The notes: generated by a model from the sequence alone, not told the origin. A DNA stretch of 64,000 nucleotides from Pseudomonas sp. (GCF_030684895.1 NZ_JAUXXP010000017.1:120195-184194); one strand, 5' to 3'. Positions 28,001-38,108 are shown, counted from the first letter of the stretch. Numbers and translations are program-made.

Positions 28001-28798
28001 CACCAGGCCGCGCAACAGCGGCAGGATCAGCACCATCAACACGCTGAGCACCGCGCCACAGAGGCCGCCGGCAAAGCCCCAAACCAGCGCCAGGCCGAGC
28101 ATCATCACGCCAATCAGCGGCAAATTCAGGGTCAATGGCAACACCCCGAGCAGCCACGGCATGCCAATTAACAGCAGCACCAGCAGTGGCCAGGGCGGCA
28201 ACTGGCGCAACACCTCGGGCACCTGCTCGCAGCCGCTGCGCACGGGCCCAGCCAGCCAACCGCGCCGACGCAGCCAGGGCGTCAGGTAAGCCAACAAGGG
28301 GATGGCGATGGCCAGGGCGGTGAGGCTATCGGCCAGCCACAGGGTCATGCTGCCCGAGAGCAGGTCCTCCAGCGGCGCATGGCCGATCAGCCAGAGATTG
28401 CCCTGCACCCCCAGCGCCATGGGAATAATCGGCAACAGCACACCAAGCAGCATAAAGCGCAGCAAATGACTGAGGTCGGGTAGCGCCGGATCAAACGGAC
28501 GCAACCGCAACAACAGCCAGGCCAGCGCGACACCGAGGGTTTCCGGCAGCGCATAGAGCGGGGCCCATTGCCACTCCAGCCCCCAGAGCGGGATCGACAA
28601 CATGGAATTGAGGAACACCGCCAGCAGCACCCGCGGCCCCCACCACAGGGCAAACACCAGCGCCAGGGCAAACGGTGGATACCAGAGCGCCGCCCCGTCG
28701 GTGAACTGGGTCGCCAGGGACAGCCAGGTGGCCAGATGGAGCAATGGCAGCGGCAGCAACCAGGTCCATGGATAGAGGCGGTGGGGAACTGCAGGCAT
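25013..28798 (-). CDS. MASE1-PAS(x4)-GGDEF-EAL membrane protein
   Basis: A 1261-residue c-di-GMP enzyme. Residues about 10-310 are a MASE1-like multi-helix sensor (ALWYPPFALALVFAL, LWLADSLTALAIAIPLL). Four PAS domains follow at roughly 325-440, 460-570, 580-700 and 705-825. The first has GNNWNFLL at the position where LOV domains carry GRNCRFLQ, but without the photoactive Cys. GGDEF is intact (RMGGDEF near 902) with an I-site RAED five residues upstream, so product inhibition is likely. The EAL part reads AEVLLRW, with EITEG and DDFGTGYSSL, and should be active or GTP-regulated. It is convergent with rimK at 3 bp. Confidence 0.93.
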   Translation of the reverse strand: MPAVPHRLYPWTWLLPLPLLHLATWLSLATQFTDGAALWYPPFALALVFALWWGPRVLLAVFLNSMLSIPLWGLEWQWAPLYALPETLGVALAWLLLRLRPFDPALPDLSHLLRFMLLGVLLPIIPMALGVQGNLWLIGHAPLEDLLSGSMTLWLADSLTALAIAIPLLAYLTPWLRRRGWLAGPVRSGCEQVPEVLRQLPPWPLLVLLLIGMPWLLGVLPLTLNLPLIGVMMLGLALVWGFAGGLCGAVLSVLMVLILPLLRGLVNSAAWLDPQRLELHFSVLLFMLATLLVGRSLSDLRQALARSAQMQQQLALANLALEASPLGVIIADARQPALPLIYCNPAFEQITGYSREETLGNNWNFLLRDDHQQQGLSRLQQAVREGMGCDVVLRNYRKNGQQFWNEFTLAPMRDDQGISHFVALQSDVTAREQLASQVRSQSDELLKQSYLFSQTEHIANLGGWVLNMPAQDMDWSAGCFRIYELDPKNGTPDLNQALSYLDASGRVLAEQVLQQLIDGLEQFDIEVRLLTAKGKTRWLRIRGITERDGTELVRVYGALQDVSARKYAEQQLRERDERLRLFFEAPLIGMALTSPNFAWEEVNHKLCSILGRSREQLLASSWEELSLEDDLHNELPLLDQVLSGRREGFELEKRFRRADDSLVHTRVSLRAVRHSTGRVRMFLLLVEDISERLQAEARYRTIVENAPEAIMLFDLHGTLVECNDNALRLLRYSREEIASKRVFDLSPSKQADGQLTAELGQVYLQRAMSGEAPVFDWLHRDSKGRQIPCEVRLVRMPGEPVLIRGSVTDISERQRYQREIERLAFSDELTGLPNRRLLLDRLQHAMDREQRENTLGALLFIDLDHFKTVNDSLGHLVGDGLLREVTARLASGLRAEDTLARMGGDEFVVLLEGLDSNPQLAAEAAAITAEKLLKSLVGTCWIDGHELSISASIGIALHPFGSQVAADVLKQADTAMYRAKQGGRNALHFFAPEMQAAIDQRLQMQSELRQAVQRNQLYLVFQPQLALVTERIAGAEVLLRWVHPERGEVMPGDFIPLAEETGLIEELGAWVLEQACAALARWLPQWPQLVLAVNLSPRELRQRGCVARISECLQRHQVPATALELEITEGVLLEEVEQCISNMQALKALGVRFAIDDFGTGYSSLTYLKRLPLDRLKIDRSFTWDMDGEDGSGLMLVQTILVIARNLGLECVAEGIESQWQLDCLRQHGCSLGQGYHFSRPLKEADFQAWMQQHRGPPPLL

Positions 28799-28865
28799 GC
28801 TGACCTCATGTCATCGCGCTGATAGAGCATAGTTCAGCGCAGTGATGACAGTATGCCAGTGCGTT

Positions 28866-30179
28866 CTAGACGGCGTCGCGCGGTAACAACAGCCCCAACG
28901 GCAGACACACCCGCGCTTCCAGTCCGCCACCTGAGCGATTGCGCAACTCGACGCTGCCACCGTGCAAGGCGGCAATGCGCTTGACAATGGCCAGCCCCAA
29001 CCCGGCACCCTGGCCGCCACGGGCACGGTCGCCGCGGATAAAGGGGTTGAAGATACTACCCAGCTCGGCCGGATCGATGCCCGTACCGCGATCCAGCACA
29101 CTCAGTACCACATAAGGCGCGCTGTGGTCGCCAGACAGGGAAACCGCCACTTCCACCGCATTGCCGCCGTAGCGCAAGGCGTTTTCGATCAGGTTGACCA
29201 GCAGCCGCTTGAGCGACACCCGACGCAGCGGGAAGGCCGGTACGGCTTCCAGACACAGGCGCACCATTTCCTGCTTCTGATTGTAGGGCGCGACCACTTC
29301 ACGAATCAGCTCCAGCAGGTCGAGCTGCTCCAGCGGCTCGTCACGCCCATCGCGGATAAAGGCCAGGAACTGGTCGAGGATCGCGTCCATGTCTTCAATA
29401 TCGCGCACCATGTCCTCGGTCAGCTCCGAGTCGGTGTGCAGAAATTCCATGGACAGGCGCAGGCGGGTCAACGGCGTACGCAAGTCATGCGACACCCCAG
29501 CGAGCATCAGCTCACGCTCGCGGGCCGCCTGCTCGACGTCTTCAGCCATCTGATTGAAAGCGCGGTACACCTCAGTCATTTCACTGGGCGTGTCACTGAT
29601 CGGCAGACGCACGCTGCGCCCCTGACCGATCTGCCGGGCAGCAAACACCAGGCGCTTAAGTGGCGCGCTGAGCTGACGCACAAAAATCCACGCCGCCGCG
29701 GTCGACAGCAGACCAATGGCCAGGAACCAGCCCAGCACACTCCAGATCCGCTGGCCGCGCAGCGGATGCGGATACAGCGGCACCCGCAGCCAGTCATCGC
29801 CCAGCGCCGGCGCATGTACCCAGAGCGCCGGCGGGCTCTTGGCGCGCACCCGCACTTCGGTGTCCGGGCCCAGTTCGGTGCGCATCTGCCGCTCAAAAAT
29901 CTCGCTGTAGGGCCAGTGCTGCTCGGTGACAGGCACCTGCTCGTGCGGCACACGCTTAAGCCCGGCGGCCTCGGCGATGGTGGCGCGGTCTTCCGGGTCC
30001 GCCGCCCAATAGGCGCGCAGGGTCAGCGCGGCGCCATGACTGTACTGGCGATCGACCAGCACATCCTCGTTCATCATCAGATAAACCAGGGTCAGCGCCT
30101 TGGAGAACAGCACCACGATCAGCACCAGCCACAAGGTGCGGGCGAAAAAACTTTGCGGAAACCAGAGAGGGGTTTTCAT
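28866..30179 (-). CDS. envZ: EnvZ/AmgS-type sensor histidine kinase
   Basis: A 437-residue inner-membrane kinase. TM1 (residues about 15-35) and TM2 (about 155-175) flank a periplasmic domain of about 120 residues; HAMP follows (RQLSAPLKRLVFAARQIGQG), then HisKA with GVSHDLRTPLTRLRLSME (phospho-His near 229) and HATPase_c with GGQGAGLGLAIVKRIAALHGG. The ATG at 30179 is used; a GTG two codons earlier is possible. Partner is the OmpR-type regulator upstream. Pseudomonas AmgSR controls the envelope-stress response and aminoglycoside tolerance. A REP-like palindrome separates the two genes. Confidence 0.94.
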   Translation of the reverse strand: MKTPLWFPQSFFARTLWLVLIVVLFSKALTLVYLMMNEDVLVDRQYSHGAALTLRAYWAADPEDRATIAEAAGLKRVPHEQVPVTEQHWPYSEIFERQMRTELGPDTEVRVRAKSPPALWVHAPALGDDWLRVPLYPHPLRGQRIWSVLGWFLAIGLLSTAAAWIFVRQLSAPLKRLVFAARQIGQGRSVRLPISDTPSEMTEVYRAFNQMAEDVEQAARERELMLAGVSHDLRTPLTRLRLSMEFLHTDSELTEDMVRDIEDMDAILDQFLAFIRDGRDEPLEQLDLLELIREVVAPYNQKQEMVRLCLEAVPAFPLRRVSLKRLLVNLIENALRYGGNAVEVAVSLSGDHSAPYVVLSVLDRGTGIDPAELGSIFNPFIRGDRARGGQGAGLGLAIVKRIAALHGGSVELRNRSGGGLEARVCLPLGLLLPRDAV

Positions 30180-30197
30180 AGGCACTTACAGGGTTTT

Positions 30198-30255
30198 GTA
30201 GGAGCGGGCCATGCCCGCGAATGGATTGCGGATCGCGGGCATGGCCCGCTCCTAC
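30198..30255. repeat. REP-type perfect inverted repeat between ompR and envZ
   Basis: Two perfect 23-bp arms (30198-30220 and 30233-30255), beginning GTAGGAGCGGGCCATGCC and ending GGCCCGCTCCTAC, are separated by 12 bp. The element occupies most of the 96-bp gap between the regulator stop and the kinase start. The sequence is of the common Pseudomonas REP type. In the mRNA it would form a very stable hairpin between two cistrons. Confidence 0.85.
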
Positions 30256-30275
30256 GATGGATCATTGCGCCGGGG

Positions 30276-31010
30276 TCACTTATTGCCGTCTGGCACAAAC
30301 ACATAACCCACGCCCCAGACCGTCTGGATATAACGCGGCTTGGACGGGTCCGGCTCAATCAGCCGGCGCAAGCGGGAAATCTGCACGTCGATGGAGCGCT
30401 CCAGGGCGTCCCACTCGCGGCCACGGGCCAAGTTCATCAGCTTGTCGCGGGTCAGTGGCTCGCGGGCGTGCTGCACCAGGGCCTTGAGCACGGCGAATTC
30501 GCCGGTGGTGAGCATATGCACCTCGTCACCCTTCTTCAGCTCGCGGGTGGCCAGGGACAGTTCGTACTCGCCGAAACTCACGCTTTCATCTTCGCTGCCC
30601 GGCGCGCCCGGTACTACCGGGGCCTGGCGACGCAGCACAGCCTTGATCCGCGCCAACAGCTCGCGCGGGTTGAATGGCTTGGCCAGGTAGTCGTCGGCGC
30701 CCAGCTCCAGGCCCTGAATACGACTGGCCTCGTCGCCCTTGGCGGTGAGCATGATGATCGGCACCTGATTGTTCGCCTCACGCAGGCGACGGCAGGCGGA
30801 CAGGCCGTCCTCGCCCGGCAGCATCAGGTCGAGGACCACCAGGTTGAACAGCTCGCGGGCCAGCAGGCGGTCCATCTGCTCGACGTTTTCCACCGCGCGC
30901 ACGCGGTAGCCCTGCTCCTCGAAGAAGCGCTCAAGCAGGCGACGCAGACGGGCATCGTCATCGACGATAAGGATTTTTTCGCCTTCAGCGGGAAGTGCAG
31001 TGCTGCTCAT
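30276..31010 (-). CDS. ompR: OmpR/AmgR-type response regulator
   Basis: A 244-residue DNA-binding regulator. The receiver domain (residues about 10-125) has the acidic pair VDDDARL, the phospho-acceptor in LVVLDLMLPGEDG, the Thr in MLTAKGDE and the Lys in YLAKPFNPREL. The C-terminal winged helix (about 150-240) ends with LRRLIEPDPSKPRYIQTVWG, typical of OmpR. GGAGCCCTGA directly precedes the ATG. Transcribed ahead of the kinase gene, with the REP palindrome in between. Confidence 0.95.
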   Translation of the reverse strand: MSSTALPAEGEKILIVDDDARLRRLLERFFEEQGYRVRAVENVEQMDRLLARELFNLVVLDLMLPGEDGLSACRRLREANNQVPIIMLTAKGDEASRIQGLELGADDYLAKPFNPRELLARIKAVLRRQAPVVPGAPGSEDESVSFGEYELSLATRELKKGDEVHMLTTGEFAVLKALVQHAREPLTRDKLMNLARGREWDALERSIDVQISRLRRLIEPDPSKPRYIQTVWGVGYVFVPDGNK

Positions 31011-31235
31011 TCAGGGCTCCTTGTCCGGGCATCCGCCGGGCGCGGACGCGCTGGCAGTGTGCAATGACCGGCATTATGGCTCAGGAGTCGCAGCCGACGT
31101 GCAGCCCATTGTTAGCAGATTTTTCCCCGACTGGTTCCCGGCGCACTGCCAGGCAGTGTTTATAATGCGCGGCTTTCGTGTCTGGCCCGTGGTCTGCGTG
31201 GCTGGTTTTTCGTTTCAGTGTGGGTAGCTTTTTCT

Positions 31236-33563
31236 ATGCTCAGCATCAACAACCGCATCGCCGAAGAACTGGGCGTACGCCCGCAACAGGTCGCCGCCGC
31301 CGTGGCGCTGCTCGATGAAGGCTCCACCGTGCCGTTTATCGCGCGCTACCGCAAAGAGGTCACCGGCAGCCTGGATGACACCCAGCTGCGCAACCTGGAA
31401 GAGCGCCTGCGCTACCTGCGCGAACTCGACGAGCGCCGCGCCAGCATCCTCGCCAGTATTGAGGAACAGGGCAAACTGACCCCTGAGCTGACCCGCGAGA
31501 TCAACCTGGCCGAAACCAAGACCCGCCTGGAAGACCTGTACCTGCCGTTCAAACAGAAGCGCCGCACCAAGGGCCAAATCGCCCTGGAAGCCGGCCTCGG
31601 CGAGCTGGCCGACGCGCTGTTCAATGATCCAACCCTGAATCCCGAGAGCGAAGCCGAGCGTTTTATCGATGTGGAAAAAGGCTTTGCCGACATCAAGGCC
31701 GTGCTCGAAGGCGCCAAGTACATCCTCATGGAGCGCTTCGCCGAAGACGCCAACCTGCTGGCCAGCCTGCGCAGCTACCTCAAGGACAACGCCATCCTCA
31801 GCGCCCGCGTAGTCGCCGGTAAAGAGAGCGAAGGCGCCAAGTTCCGCGATTACTTCGAGCACGACGAAAAGCTCAAGGGCGCACCGTCGCACCGCGCATT
31901 GGCGATTTTCCGTGGGCGTAACGAGGGCATCCTCAGCGCCAGCCTGAAAGTCGGCGACGAAACCCCAGGGGCCATGCACCCGTGCGAAGGCATGATCGGC
32001 GAGCGTTTCGGCATCAGCGCCCGTGGCCGCGCCGCCGATAAATGGCTGGGCGAAGTGGTGCGCTGGACCTGGAAGGTCAAGCTTTACACCCACCTGGAAA
32101 CCGACCTGTTCGGCGAACTGCGCGAAGCCGCCGAGGACGAGGCGATTAACGTGTTCGCCCGCAACCTGCACGACCTGCTGCTGGCCGCCCCGGCCGGCCC
32201 GCGCGCCACCCTGGCGCTGGACCCGGGCCTACGTACCGGCTGCAAAGTCGCGGTGGTCGATGCCACCGGCAAGGTGCTGGAAACCTCCACCGTTTACCCG
32301 CATGCGCCGCGCAACGACTGGGACGGCACCCTGGCGATCCTCGCCAAGCTGTGCGCCAAGCACGCAGTCGACCTGATCTCCATCGGCAACGGCACCGCCA
32401 GCCGTGAGACTGACAAGCTGGCCGCTGACCTGATCAAGAAGCTGCCGGGCCTGAATCTGACCAAAGTCATGGTCAGTGAAGCCGGTGCCTCGGTGTATTC
32501 CGCCTCGGAACTGGCCGCCAAGGAATTCCCGGACATGGACGTGTCGCTGCGTGGCGCCGTGTCCATCGCCCGTCGCCTGCAGGACCCGCTGGCCGAACTG
32601 GTGAAAATCGACCCGAAATCCATTGGTGTCGGCCAGTACCAGCACGACGTGTCGCAGCTCAAGCTGGCGCGCTCGCTGGATGCGGTGGTCGAGGACTGCG
32701 TAAACGCCGTCGGCGTCGATGTGAACACCGCTTCCGCCGCGCTGCTGGCGCGCATCTCCGGGCTGAACACCACCCTGGCGCAGAACATCGTCGCCTTCCG
32801 CGACGCCAACGGCGCGTTCAACAGCCGCGCCGACCTGCTCAAGGTGCCGCGCCTGGGCGACAAGACCTATGAACAGGCCGCTGGCTTCCTGCGTGTAATG
32901 AACGGCAGCAACCCGCTGGACGCCTCCGCCGTGCACCCGGAAACCTACCCGCTGGTGCAGCGCATCGCTGCCGACACTGGCCGCGATATCCGCTCGCTGA
33001 TCGGCGACTCGGGCTTCCTCAAACGCCTCGACCCGAAACAGTTCACCGACGACAAATTCGGCCTGGTGACCATCGGCGACATCCTCAGCGAGCTGGAAAA
33101 ACCCGGCCGCGACCCGCGCCCGGAGTTCAAGACTGCCGAGTTCCAGGACGGCGTGGAAACCCTAAACGACCTCAAGCTGGGGATGATGCTCGAAGGCGTG
33201 GTGACCAACGTGACCAACTTCGGCGCCTTCGTCGATATCGGCGTGCACCAGGACGGTTTGGTGCATATCTCGGCGCTGTCGGAGAAGTTCATCAAAGACC
33301 CGCACGAGGCGGTCAAGGCCGGCGACGTGGTCAAGGTCAAGGTCATGGAAGTCGACATTCCGCGTAACCGCATCGCCCTGTCGATGCGCATGGGCGACAC
33401 CCCAGGTGAGAAAATCGAAGGAACGCGTGGCGGGCAATCCCGTGGCGGCAAGCCCGCCGGCAATGCGCCGCGCAGCGAACGCCATTCCAGCCAGGAAAAA
33501 CCAGCACCGACCAACGGCGGCATGGCGGCGCTGTTTGCCAATGCCAAGCAGTTGAAGAAATAA
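31236..33563 (+). CDS. tex: Tex-family S1 RNA-binding transcription accessory protein
   Basis: A 775-residue cytosolic nucleic-acid-binding protein. Tex-like N-terminal region ([35 protein letters not shown]), a YqgF-type fold with [15 protein letters not shown], a helix-hairpin-helix section ([20 protein letters not shown]), and a C-terminal S1 domain ([29 protein letters not shown]) followed by a Gly/Arg/Ser-rich tail. Length is normal. The ATG at 31236 is used; a GTG six codons upstream gives no family match. Expected to act in transcription termination, antitermination or ribosome-associated RNA handling. A hairpin follows the stop. Confidence 0.96.
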   Translation: MLSINNRIAEELGVRPQQVAAAVALLDEGSTVPFIARYRKEVTGSLDDTQLRNLEERLRYLRELDERRASILASIEEQGKLTPELTREINLAETKTRLEDLYLPFKQKRRTKGQIALEAGLGELADALFNDPTLNPESEAERFIDVEKGFADIKAVLEGAKYILMERFAEDANLLASLRSYLKDNAILSARVVAGKESEGAKFRDYFEHDEKLKGAPSHRALAIFRGRNEGILSASLKVGDETPGAMHPCEGMIGERFGISARGRAADKWLGEVVRWTWKVKLYTHLETDLFGELREAAEDEAINVFARNLHDLLLAAPAGPRATLALDPGLRTGCKVAVVDATGKVLETSTVYPHAPRNDWDGTLAILAKLCAKHAVDLISIGNGTASRETDKLAADLIKKLPGLNLTKVMVSEAGASVYSASELAAKEFPDMDVSLRGAVSIARRLQDPLAELVKIDPKSIGVGQYQHDVSQLKLARSLDAVVEDCVNAVGVDVNTASAALLARISGLNTTLAQNIVAFRDANGAFNSRADLLKVPRLGDKTYEQAAGFLRVMNGSNPLDASAVHPETYPLVQRIAADTGRDIRSLIGDSGFLKRLDPKQFTDDKFGLVTIGDILSELEKPGRDPRPEFKTAEFQDGVETLNDLKLGMMLEGVVTNVTNFGAFVDIGVHQDGLVHISALSEKFIKDPHEAVKAGDVVKVKVMEVDIPRNRIALSMRMGDTPGEKIEGTRGGQSRGGKPAGNAPRSERHSSQEKPAPTNGGMAALFANAKQLKK

Positions 33564-33580
33564 GTCAACACCCGCTGGTA

Positions 33581-33608
33581 CACGGACATACGCCGTATGT
33601 CCGTGTTT
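33581..33608 (+). terminator. Terminator downstream of tex
   Basis: CACGGACATAC and GTATGTCCGTG form a perfect 11-bp stem around GCC, followed by TTT. It begins 18 bp after the tex stop. Confidence 0.7.
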
Positions 33609-33795
33609 CCCGCTGGGCCGCGCGCCCGCCCTTGCGCGTCGCCCTGACGCAAAAGCACAGCGCCCAGCTATAACCTTCTTCACCCGCCTCGGGTTATAAA
33701 GCGCTATCGGCCGCTGAACGCGGTTTTCTCGCCCCCTTGTAGAGCACGCTTGTCGTCCCCATATTGAGGCGACCGATGCGTGAAGGAATGCAATC

Positions 33796-35376
33796 TTGAG
33801 CGACCTGTTACCCCGCCGCCTGGCCCAGCTTGGCGAGCGCGCCAACCTCTCCCTGCTTTCCCAGTGCCTGCACGGTATCGAGCGCGAATGCCTGCGCGTC
33901 GATGGCGACGGCCAGCTGGCGCTGACCCCGCACCCGGCCGCCCTCGGCTCGGCGCTGACCCACGCGCAGATCACCACCGACTACTCCGAGTCGCTGCTGG
34001 AATTTATCACCCCAGCCTTACCCGACCCGGCGGCCACCCTGGCCGATCTGGAGCAGGTCCACCGTTTCGCCTACAGCAAGCTGGATGGCGAATACCTGTG
34101 GAGCCCGTCGATGCCCTGTGCCCTGCCGGACGAAGAAACGATCCCGATCGCCCGCTACGGCAGCTCACATATCGGCGAACTCAAGTACGTCTACCGCAAG
34201 GGCCTGGCCCTGCGTTATGGCAAAACCATGCAGTGCATCGCTGGCATCCATTACAACTTCTCGCTACCAGAAACGCTGTGGCAACTGCAGCAGCAAGCCG
34301 AAGGCGATACGCGCAGCGCGCGGGACTATCAGTCGGCACGTTATATCGCCCTGATCCGTAACTTCCGCCGCTACAGCTGGCTGCTGATGTACCTGTTCGG
34401 CGCCTCACCGGCGTTGCACAAGGGCTTTATGCGCGGTCGTCCGCATCAACTGCAGGAACTGGACGCAGAAACCCTCTATCTACCCTACGCCACCAGCTTG
34501 CGCATGAGCGATCTGGGCTACCAGAGCACCGCGCAATCCGGCCTGACGCCTTGCTACAACGATCTGACCAGCTACACCGACAGCTTGCGCCAGGCGGTCG
34601 GCACGCCCTATCCGCCCTACGTGGAAATCGGCGCGAAGAAGGACGGTGAGTGGCTGCAGCTCAATACCAACATCCTGCAGATCGAAAACGAGTACTACTC
34701 CAATATCCGCCCCAAGCGCGTGACCTACAGCGGTGAGCGGCCGATCCAGGCGCTGATGGCCCGTGGCGTGCAGTACGTTGAAGTGCGCTGCCTGGACATC
34801 AACCCCTTCCTGCCGTTGGGTATTGATCTGAGCGAATCGCGCTTCCTCGATGCCTTCCTGTTGTTCTGCGCGCTGGCCGACAGCCCGCTGCTGGAAAGCG
34901 GTGAATGCCATGCCTGCACCGACAACTTCCTGGCCGTGGTCAAGGAAGGTCGCCGGCCAGGCCTGCACTTGCAGCGCAACGGCCAACCAGTGGTGCTGCA
35001 ATCCTGGGCCAGCGAGCTGCTTGAGCAGATCCTGCCACTGGCCGAACTGCTCGACCAGAATCTGGGCAGCAATGCCCACAAGCAAGCCTTGCAGGCACAA
35101 CAAGCCAAGGTCGCCGATCCGAGCCTGACGCCGTCCGCGCAAGTACTCGCAGAGCTGCAACAGGGTTTGAGCTTTACCGAATTCGCCCTGCGTCAGAGCA
35201 AACTGCACGCCGAATACTTCCGCAGCCAGCCACTGAGCACTGAACAGCAAGCAGCCTTCGAAGCCAGCACCGCTCAATCGCTGCAGCAACAGGCCGAGCT
35301 GGAAGTGCACGAGGATGGCGACTTCGACAGCTTTGCCGCCGCCTATCAGGCCAGCATTCTGGCCCTCGCGGTCTAA
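33796..35376 (+). CDS. gshA: Glutamate-cysteine ligase
   Basis: A 526-residue class I (proteobacterial) enzyme making gamma-glutamylcysteine, the first step of glutathione synthesis. Family segments: [20 protein letters not shown] at residues 18-37, [39 protein letters not shown] and [18 protein letters not shown]. The start is a TTG at 33796 ([15 protein letters not shown]), with AAGGA about 9 nt upstream; no ATG or GTG gives a family-like N-terminus. TTG may lower translation of this enzyme. A hairpin follows the stop. Confidence 0.96.
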   Translation: MSDLLPRRLAQLGERANLSLLSQCLHGIERECLRVDGDGQLALTPHPAALGSALTHAQITTDYSESLLEFITPALPDPAATLADLEQVHRFAYSKLDGEYLWSPSMPCALPDEETIPIARYGSSHIGELKYVYRKGLALRYGKTMQCIAGIHYNFSLPETLWQLQQQAEGDTRSARDYQSARYIALIRNFRRYSWLLMYLFGASPALHKGFMRGRPHQLQELDAETLYLPYATSLRMSDLGYQSTAQSGLTPCYNDLTSYTDSLRQAVGTPYPPYVEIGAKKDGEWLQLNTNILQIENEYYSNIRPKRVTYSGERPIQALMARGVQYVEVRCLDINPFLPLGIDLSESRFLDAFLLFCALADSPLLESGECHACTDNFLAVVKEGRRPGLHLQRNGQPVVLQSWASELLEQILPLAELLDQNLGSNAHKQALQAQQAKVADPSLTPSAQVLAELQQGLSFTEFALRQSKLHAEYFRSQPLSTEQQAAFEASTAQSLQQQAELEVHEDGDFDSFAAAYQASILALAV

Positions 35377-35395
35377 GCCGCGGTTCGCGGAGCAC

Positions 35396-35419
35396 GCCGG
35401 CCTGAAGCAGGCCGGCATT
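35396..35419 (+). terminator. Terminator-like hairpin after gshA
   Basis: GCCGGCCTG and CAGGCCGGC form a perfect 9-bp stem around AAG, followed by ATTTC. The U-tract is short, so efficiency is uncertain. Confidence 0.55.
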
Positions 35420-35533
35420 TCGCCAACTGCATCACATAAACTGCCAGCGGTGGCAAAAGCGGGATCAGCGGCGCAGCCCTGCCCAGGCGATGCGGCTAGC
35501 ATTGCACAGGTAAATCCACTGCGAGCTGCCACC

Positions 35534-35743
35534 ATGGCCTGCGCCGACCTCAACACGGAAGATGACCAGCACTGGAGCCTGGAAAGCCTCAACAAGGCTT
35601 ACCAACAGGGCTACATGGCAGGCATGACCGGGCAAACCAACACCCCGCGCGGGCTCGCCGCCGATGTGCTGATCGCCGCCTGGGAAGCCGGCTGGGACGA
35701 CGGCCACGAGCAATTCGAGCTGCACAAACGCTACAGCGCTTGA
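35534..35743 (+). CDS. Rmf/CrpP-fold small protein
   Basis: A 69-residue protein. The core LNKAYQQGYMAGMTGQ and LIAAWEAGWDDGHEQFE matches the Rmf-type helix-turn-helix pattern (YxxGYxAGxxG, then a W-x-x-GW helix) found in ribosome modulation factor and in the CrpP-like small proteins of pseudomonads. It differs from the main Rmf by an acidic N-terminus (ADLNTEDDQHWSLE) in place of the basic one. The ATG at 35534 has only a weak SD. It lies alone between gshA and the aguB promoter region. Binding to ribosomes or another nucleotide-containing partner is an inference from the fold. Confidence 0.75.
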   Translation: MACADLNTEDDQHWSLESLNKAYQQGYMAGMTGQTNTPRGLAADVLIAAWEAGWDDGHEQFELHKRYSA

Positions 35744-36045
35744 TCCCTCGCTTTACCCACTCCTCACCTGCACACACCGCCCACGCCCGCAGCACGTCAG
35801 CCTGCGCGGCTGCGTATCGCCTGGCCTTTGATCGACGCTCGCTTTGTCGCAGTGACTTAATTCGATTTTTATTCGATATAAATCGATAAAAACTCGTTAT
35901 CTGTCTTATATTTTGCTTTTAAAGCCGATTTTTATCGGATATAAATAGGCCATCCACTGCCATGACTCACCCGCGAGGCATGGCACAGTCGCCGGCCTCT
36001 GCTAGTGTCAGATGACCGCCCCAACTGCTCTTGAGGTGCCAAACC
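35744..36045. other. AT-rich upstream region of aguBA
   Basis: About 300 bp without a convincing gene. From about 35858 to 35948 the base composition drops sharply to AT, unlike its surroundings; this part carries two copies of a palindromic motif described separately. The first 100 bp and the last 90 bp show nothing recognisable except the aguB RBS (TTGAGGTG, 8 nt before the ATG). Confidence 0.6.
35863..35948. promoter_or_regulatory. Duplicated AT-rich palindromic operator candidate upstream of aguB
   Basis: The segment CGATTTTTAT-(2 bp)-GATATAAAT occurs twice as direct repeats (35863-35885 and 35926-35948), 63 bp apart. The first copy extends to an imperfect palindrome: TTTTTAT and CGAT on one side, ATCG and ATAAAAA on the other. 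Position about 100-180 bp before the aguB ATG suggests a regulator site or an UP element. Confidence 0.5.
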
Positions 36046-36927
<882 letters not shown>

Positions 36928-36935
36928 AAACGCCT

Positions 36936-36975
36936 CGTAGGATGGGTTGCGACGCGCAGCGTTGATACCCATCCG
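36936..36975. repeat. REP-like repeat between aguB and aguA
   Basis: CGTAGGATGGGTTGCGACGC and a facing ATACCCATCCG form an imperfect palindrome. The outer motif GTAGGATGGGT recurs at 61169-61223 and 63945-64000, so it belongs to a repeat family of this genome. Confidence 0.6.
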
Positions 36976-37001
36976 TCCCCGCTCAATGTTTTGGTGAATT
37001 T

Positions 37002-38108
37002 ATGACAACCCTGACGACTACCCCACGCGCCGACGGCTTCCGCATGCCCGCCGAATGGGAAAGCCATAGCCAAACCTGGATGGTCTGGCCCGAGCGCCCG
37101 GACAACTGGCGCTTGGGCGGTAAGCCTGCGCAAGCTGCGTTCACCGCCGTGGCCAGGGCGATTGCCGAGTTCGAACCAGTGACCGTGTGCGTGTCTGCCG
37201 GCCAGTACGAGAACGCCTGCGAGCGCCTGGCCCACGCCAATATCCGCGTGGTGGAAATCACCACCGACGACGCCTGGGTGCGCGACACCGGGCCGACCTT
37301 CGTCACCAACAACAGCGGCGAAGTGCGCGGCGTGGACTGGGCGTTCAACGCCTGGGGCGGCCTGAATGGCGGCCTTTATGCCAACTGGGTACGTGACAAT
37401 CAGGTAGCCCGCAAGATTCTGCAGATCGAAGGCTGCGCGCGTTACCGCACCGATGAGCTGATCCTCGAAGGCGGCTCGATCCATGTCGACGGCGAAGGCA
37501 CCCTGATCACCACCGAAGAATGCCTGCTCAACCCCAACCGCAACCCGCACCTGAACCGCGAGCAGATCGAGCAGTACCTGGCCGAGCACCTGGCCATCGA
37601 CCGCGTGATCTGGCTGCCGGACGGCCTGTTCAATGACGAAACCGACGGCCACGTCGACAACTTCTGCTGCTACGTGCGCCCCGGTGAAGTGCTGCTGGCC
37701 TGGACCGACGACGCCACCGACCCCAACTACCCGCGCTGTCAGGCGGCCATGCGCGTGCTGGAAAGCGCCCGTGATGCCAAGGGCCGTCAACTGATCGTGC
37801 ACAAGATGCCAATTCCCGGCCCGCTGTATGCGACAGATGAAGAATGCGCCGGGGTCGATCTGGCGGCCGGCACCCAGGAGCGTGATCCGTCGATCCGCCT
37901 GGCAGGTTCCTACGTCAACTTTCTGATCGTCAACGGCGGCATCATCGCGCCCAAGTTCGACGACCCCAAGGATGCCGAAGCCGAGGCGATTCTGCGTCGC
38001 CTGTTCCCCGAGCACCGTGTGGTCATGGTGCCGGGTCGGGAAATACTGCTGGGCGGTGGCAATATCCACTGCATCACCCAGCAGCAGCCCGCGCCGCAAC
38101 AGCGCTGA
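37002..38108 (+). CDS. aguA: Agmatine deiminase
   Basis: A 368-residue guanidino-group-modifying enzyme turning agmatine into N-carbamoylputrescine and ammonia. Family motifs: [20 protein letters not shown] at the N-terminus, [50 protein letters not shown] and the catalytic Cys in [12 protein letters not shown] close to the C-terminus. Length is normal. Second gene after aguB; a strong convergent-type terminator follows. Confidence 0.97.
   Translation: MTTLTTTPRADGFRMPAEWESHSQTWMVWPERPDNWRLGGKPAQAAFTAVARAIAEFEPVTVCVSAGQYENACERLAHANIRVVEITTDDAWVRDTGPTFVTNNSGEVRGVDWAFNAWGGLNGGLYANWVRDNQVARKILQIEGCARYRTDELILEGGSIHVDGEGTLITTEECLLNPNRNPHLNREQIEQYLAEHLAIDRVIWLPDGLFNDETDGHVDNFCCYVRPGEVLLAWTDDATDPNYPRCQAAMRVLESARDAKGRQLIVHKMPIPGPLYATDEECAGVDLAAGTQERDPSIRLAGSYVNFLIVNGGIIAPKFDDPKDAEAEAILRRLFPEHRVVMVPGREILLGGGNIHCITQQQPAPQQR

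Noticed and set aside
28962..31067. A 701-codon open frame on the + strand opposite envZ/ompR
   Set aside because: It runs antisense through two well-supported genes and the REP palindrome, has no recognisable motif and reflects the GC-rich third-codon bias.
35861..35948. CRISPR or iteron array
   Set aside because: Only two copies, unequal spacing to any third, and no cas or rep gene.
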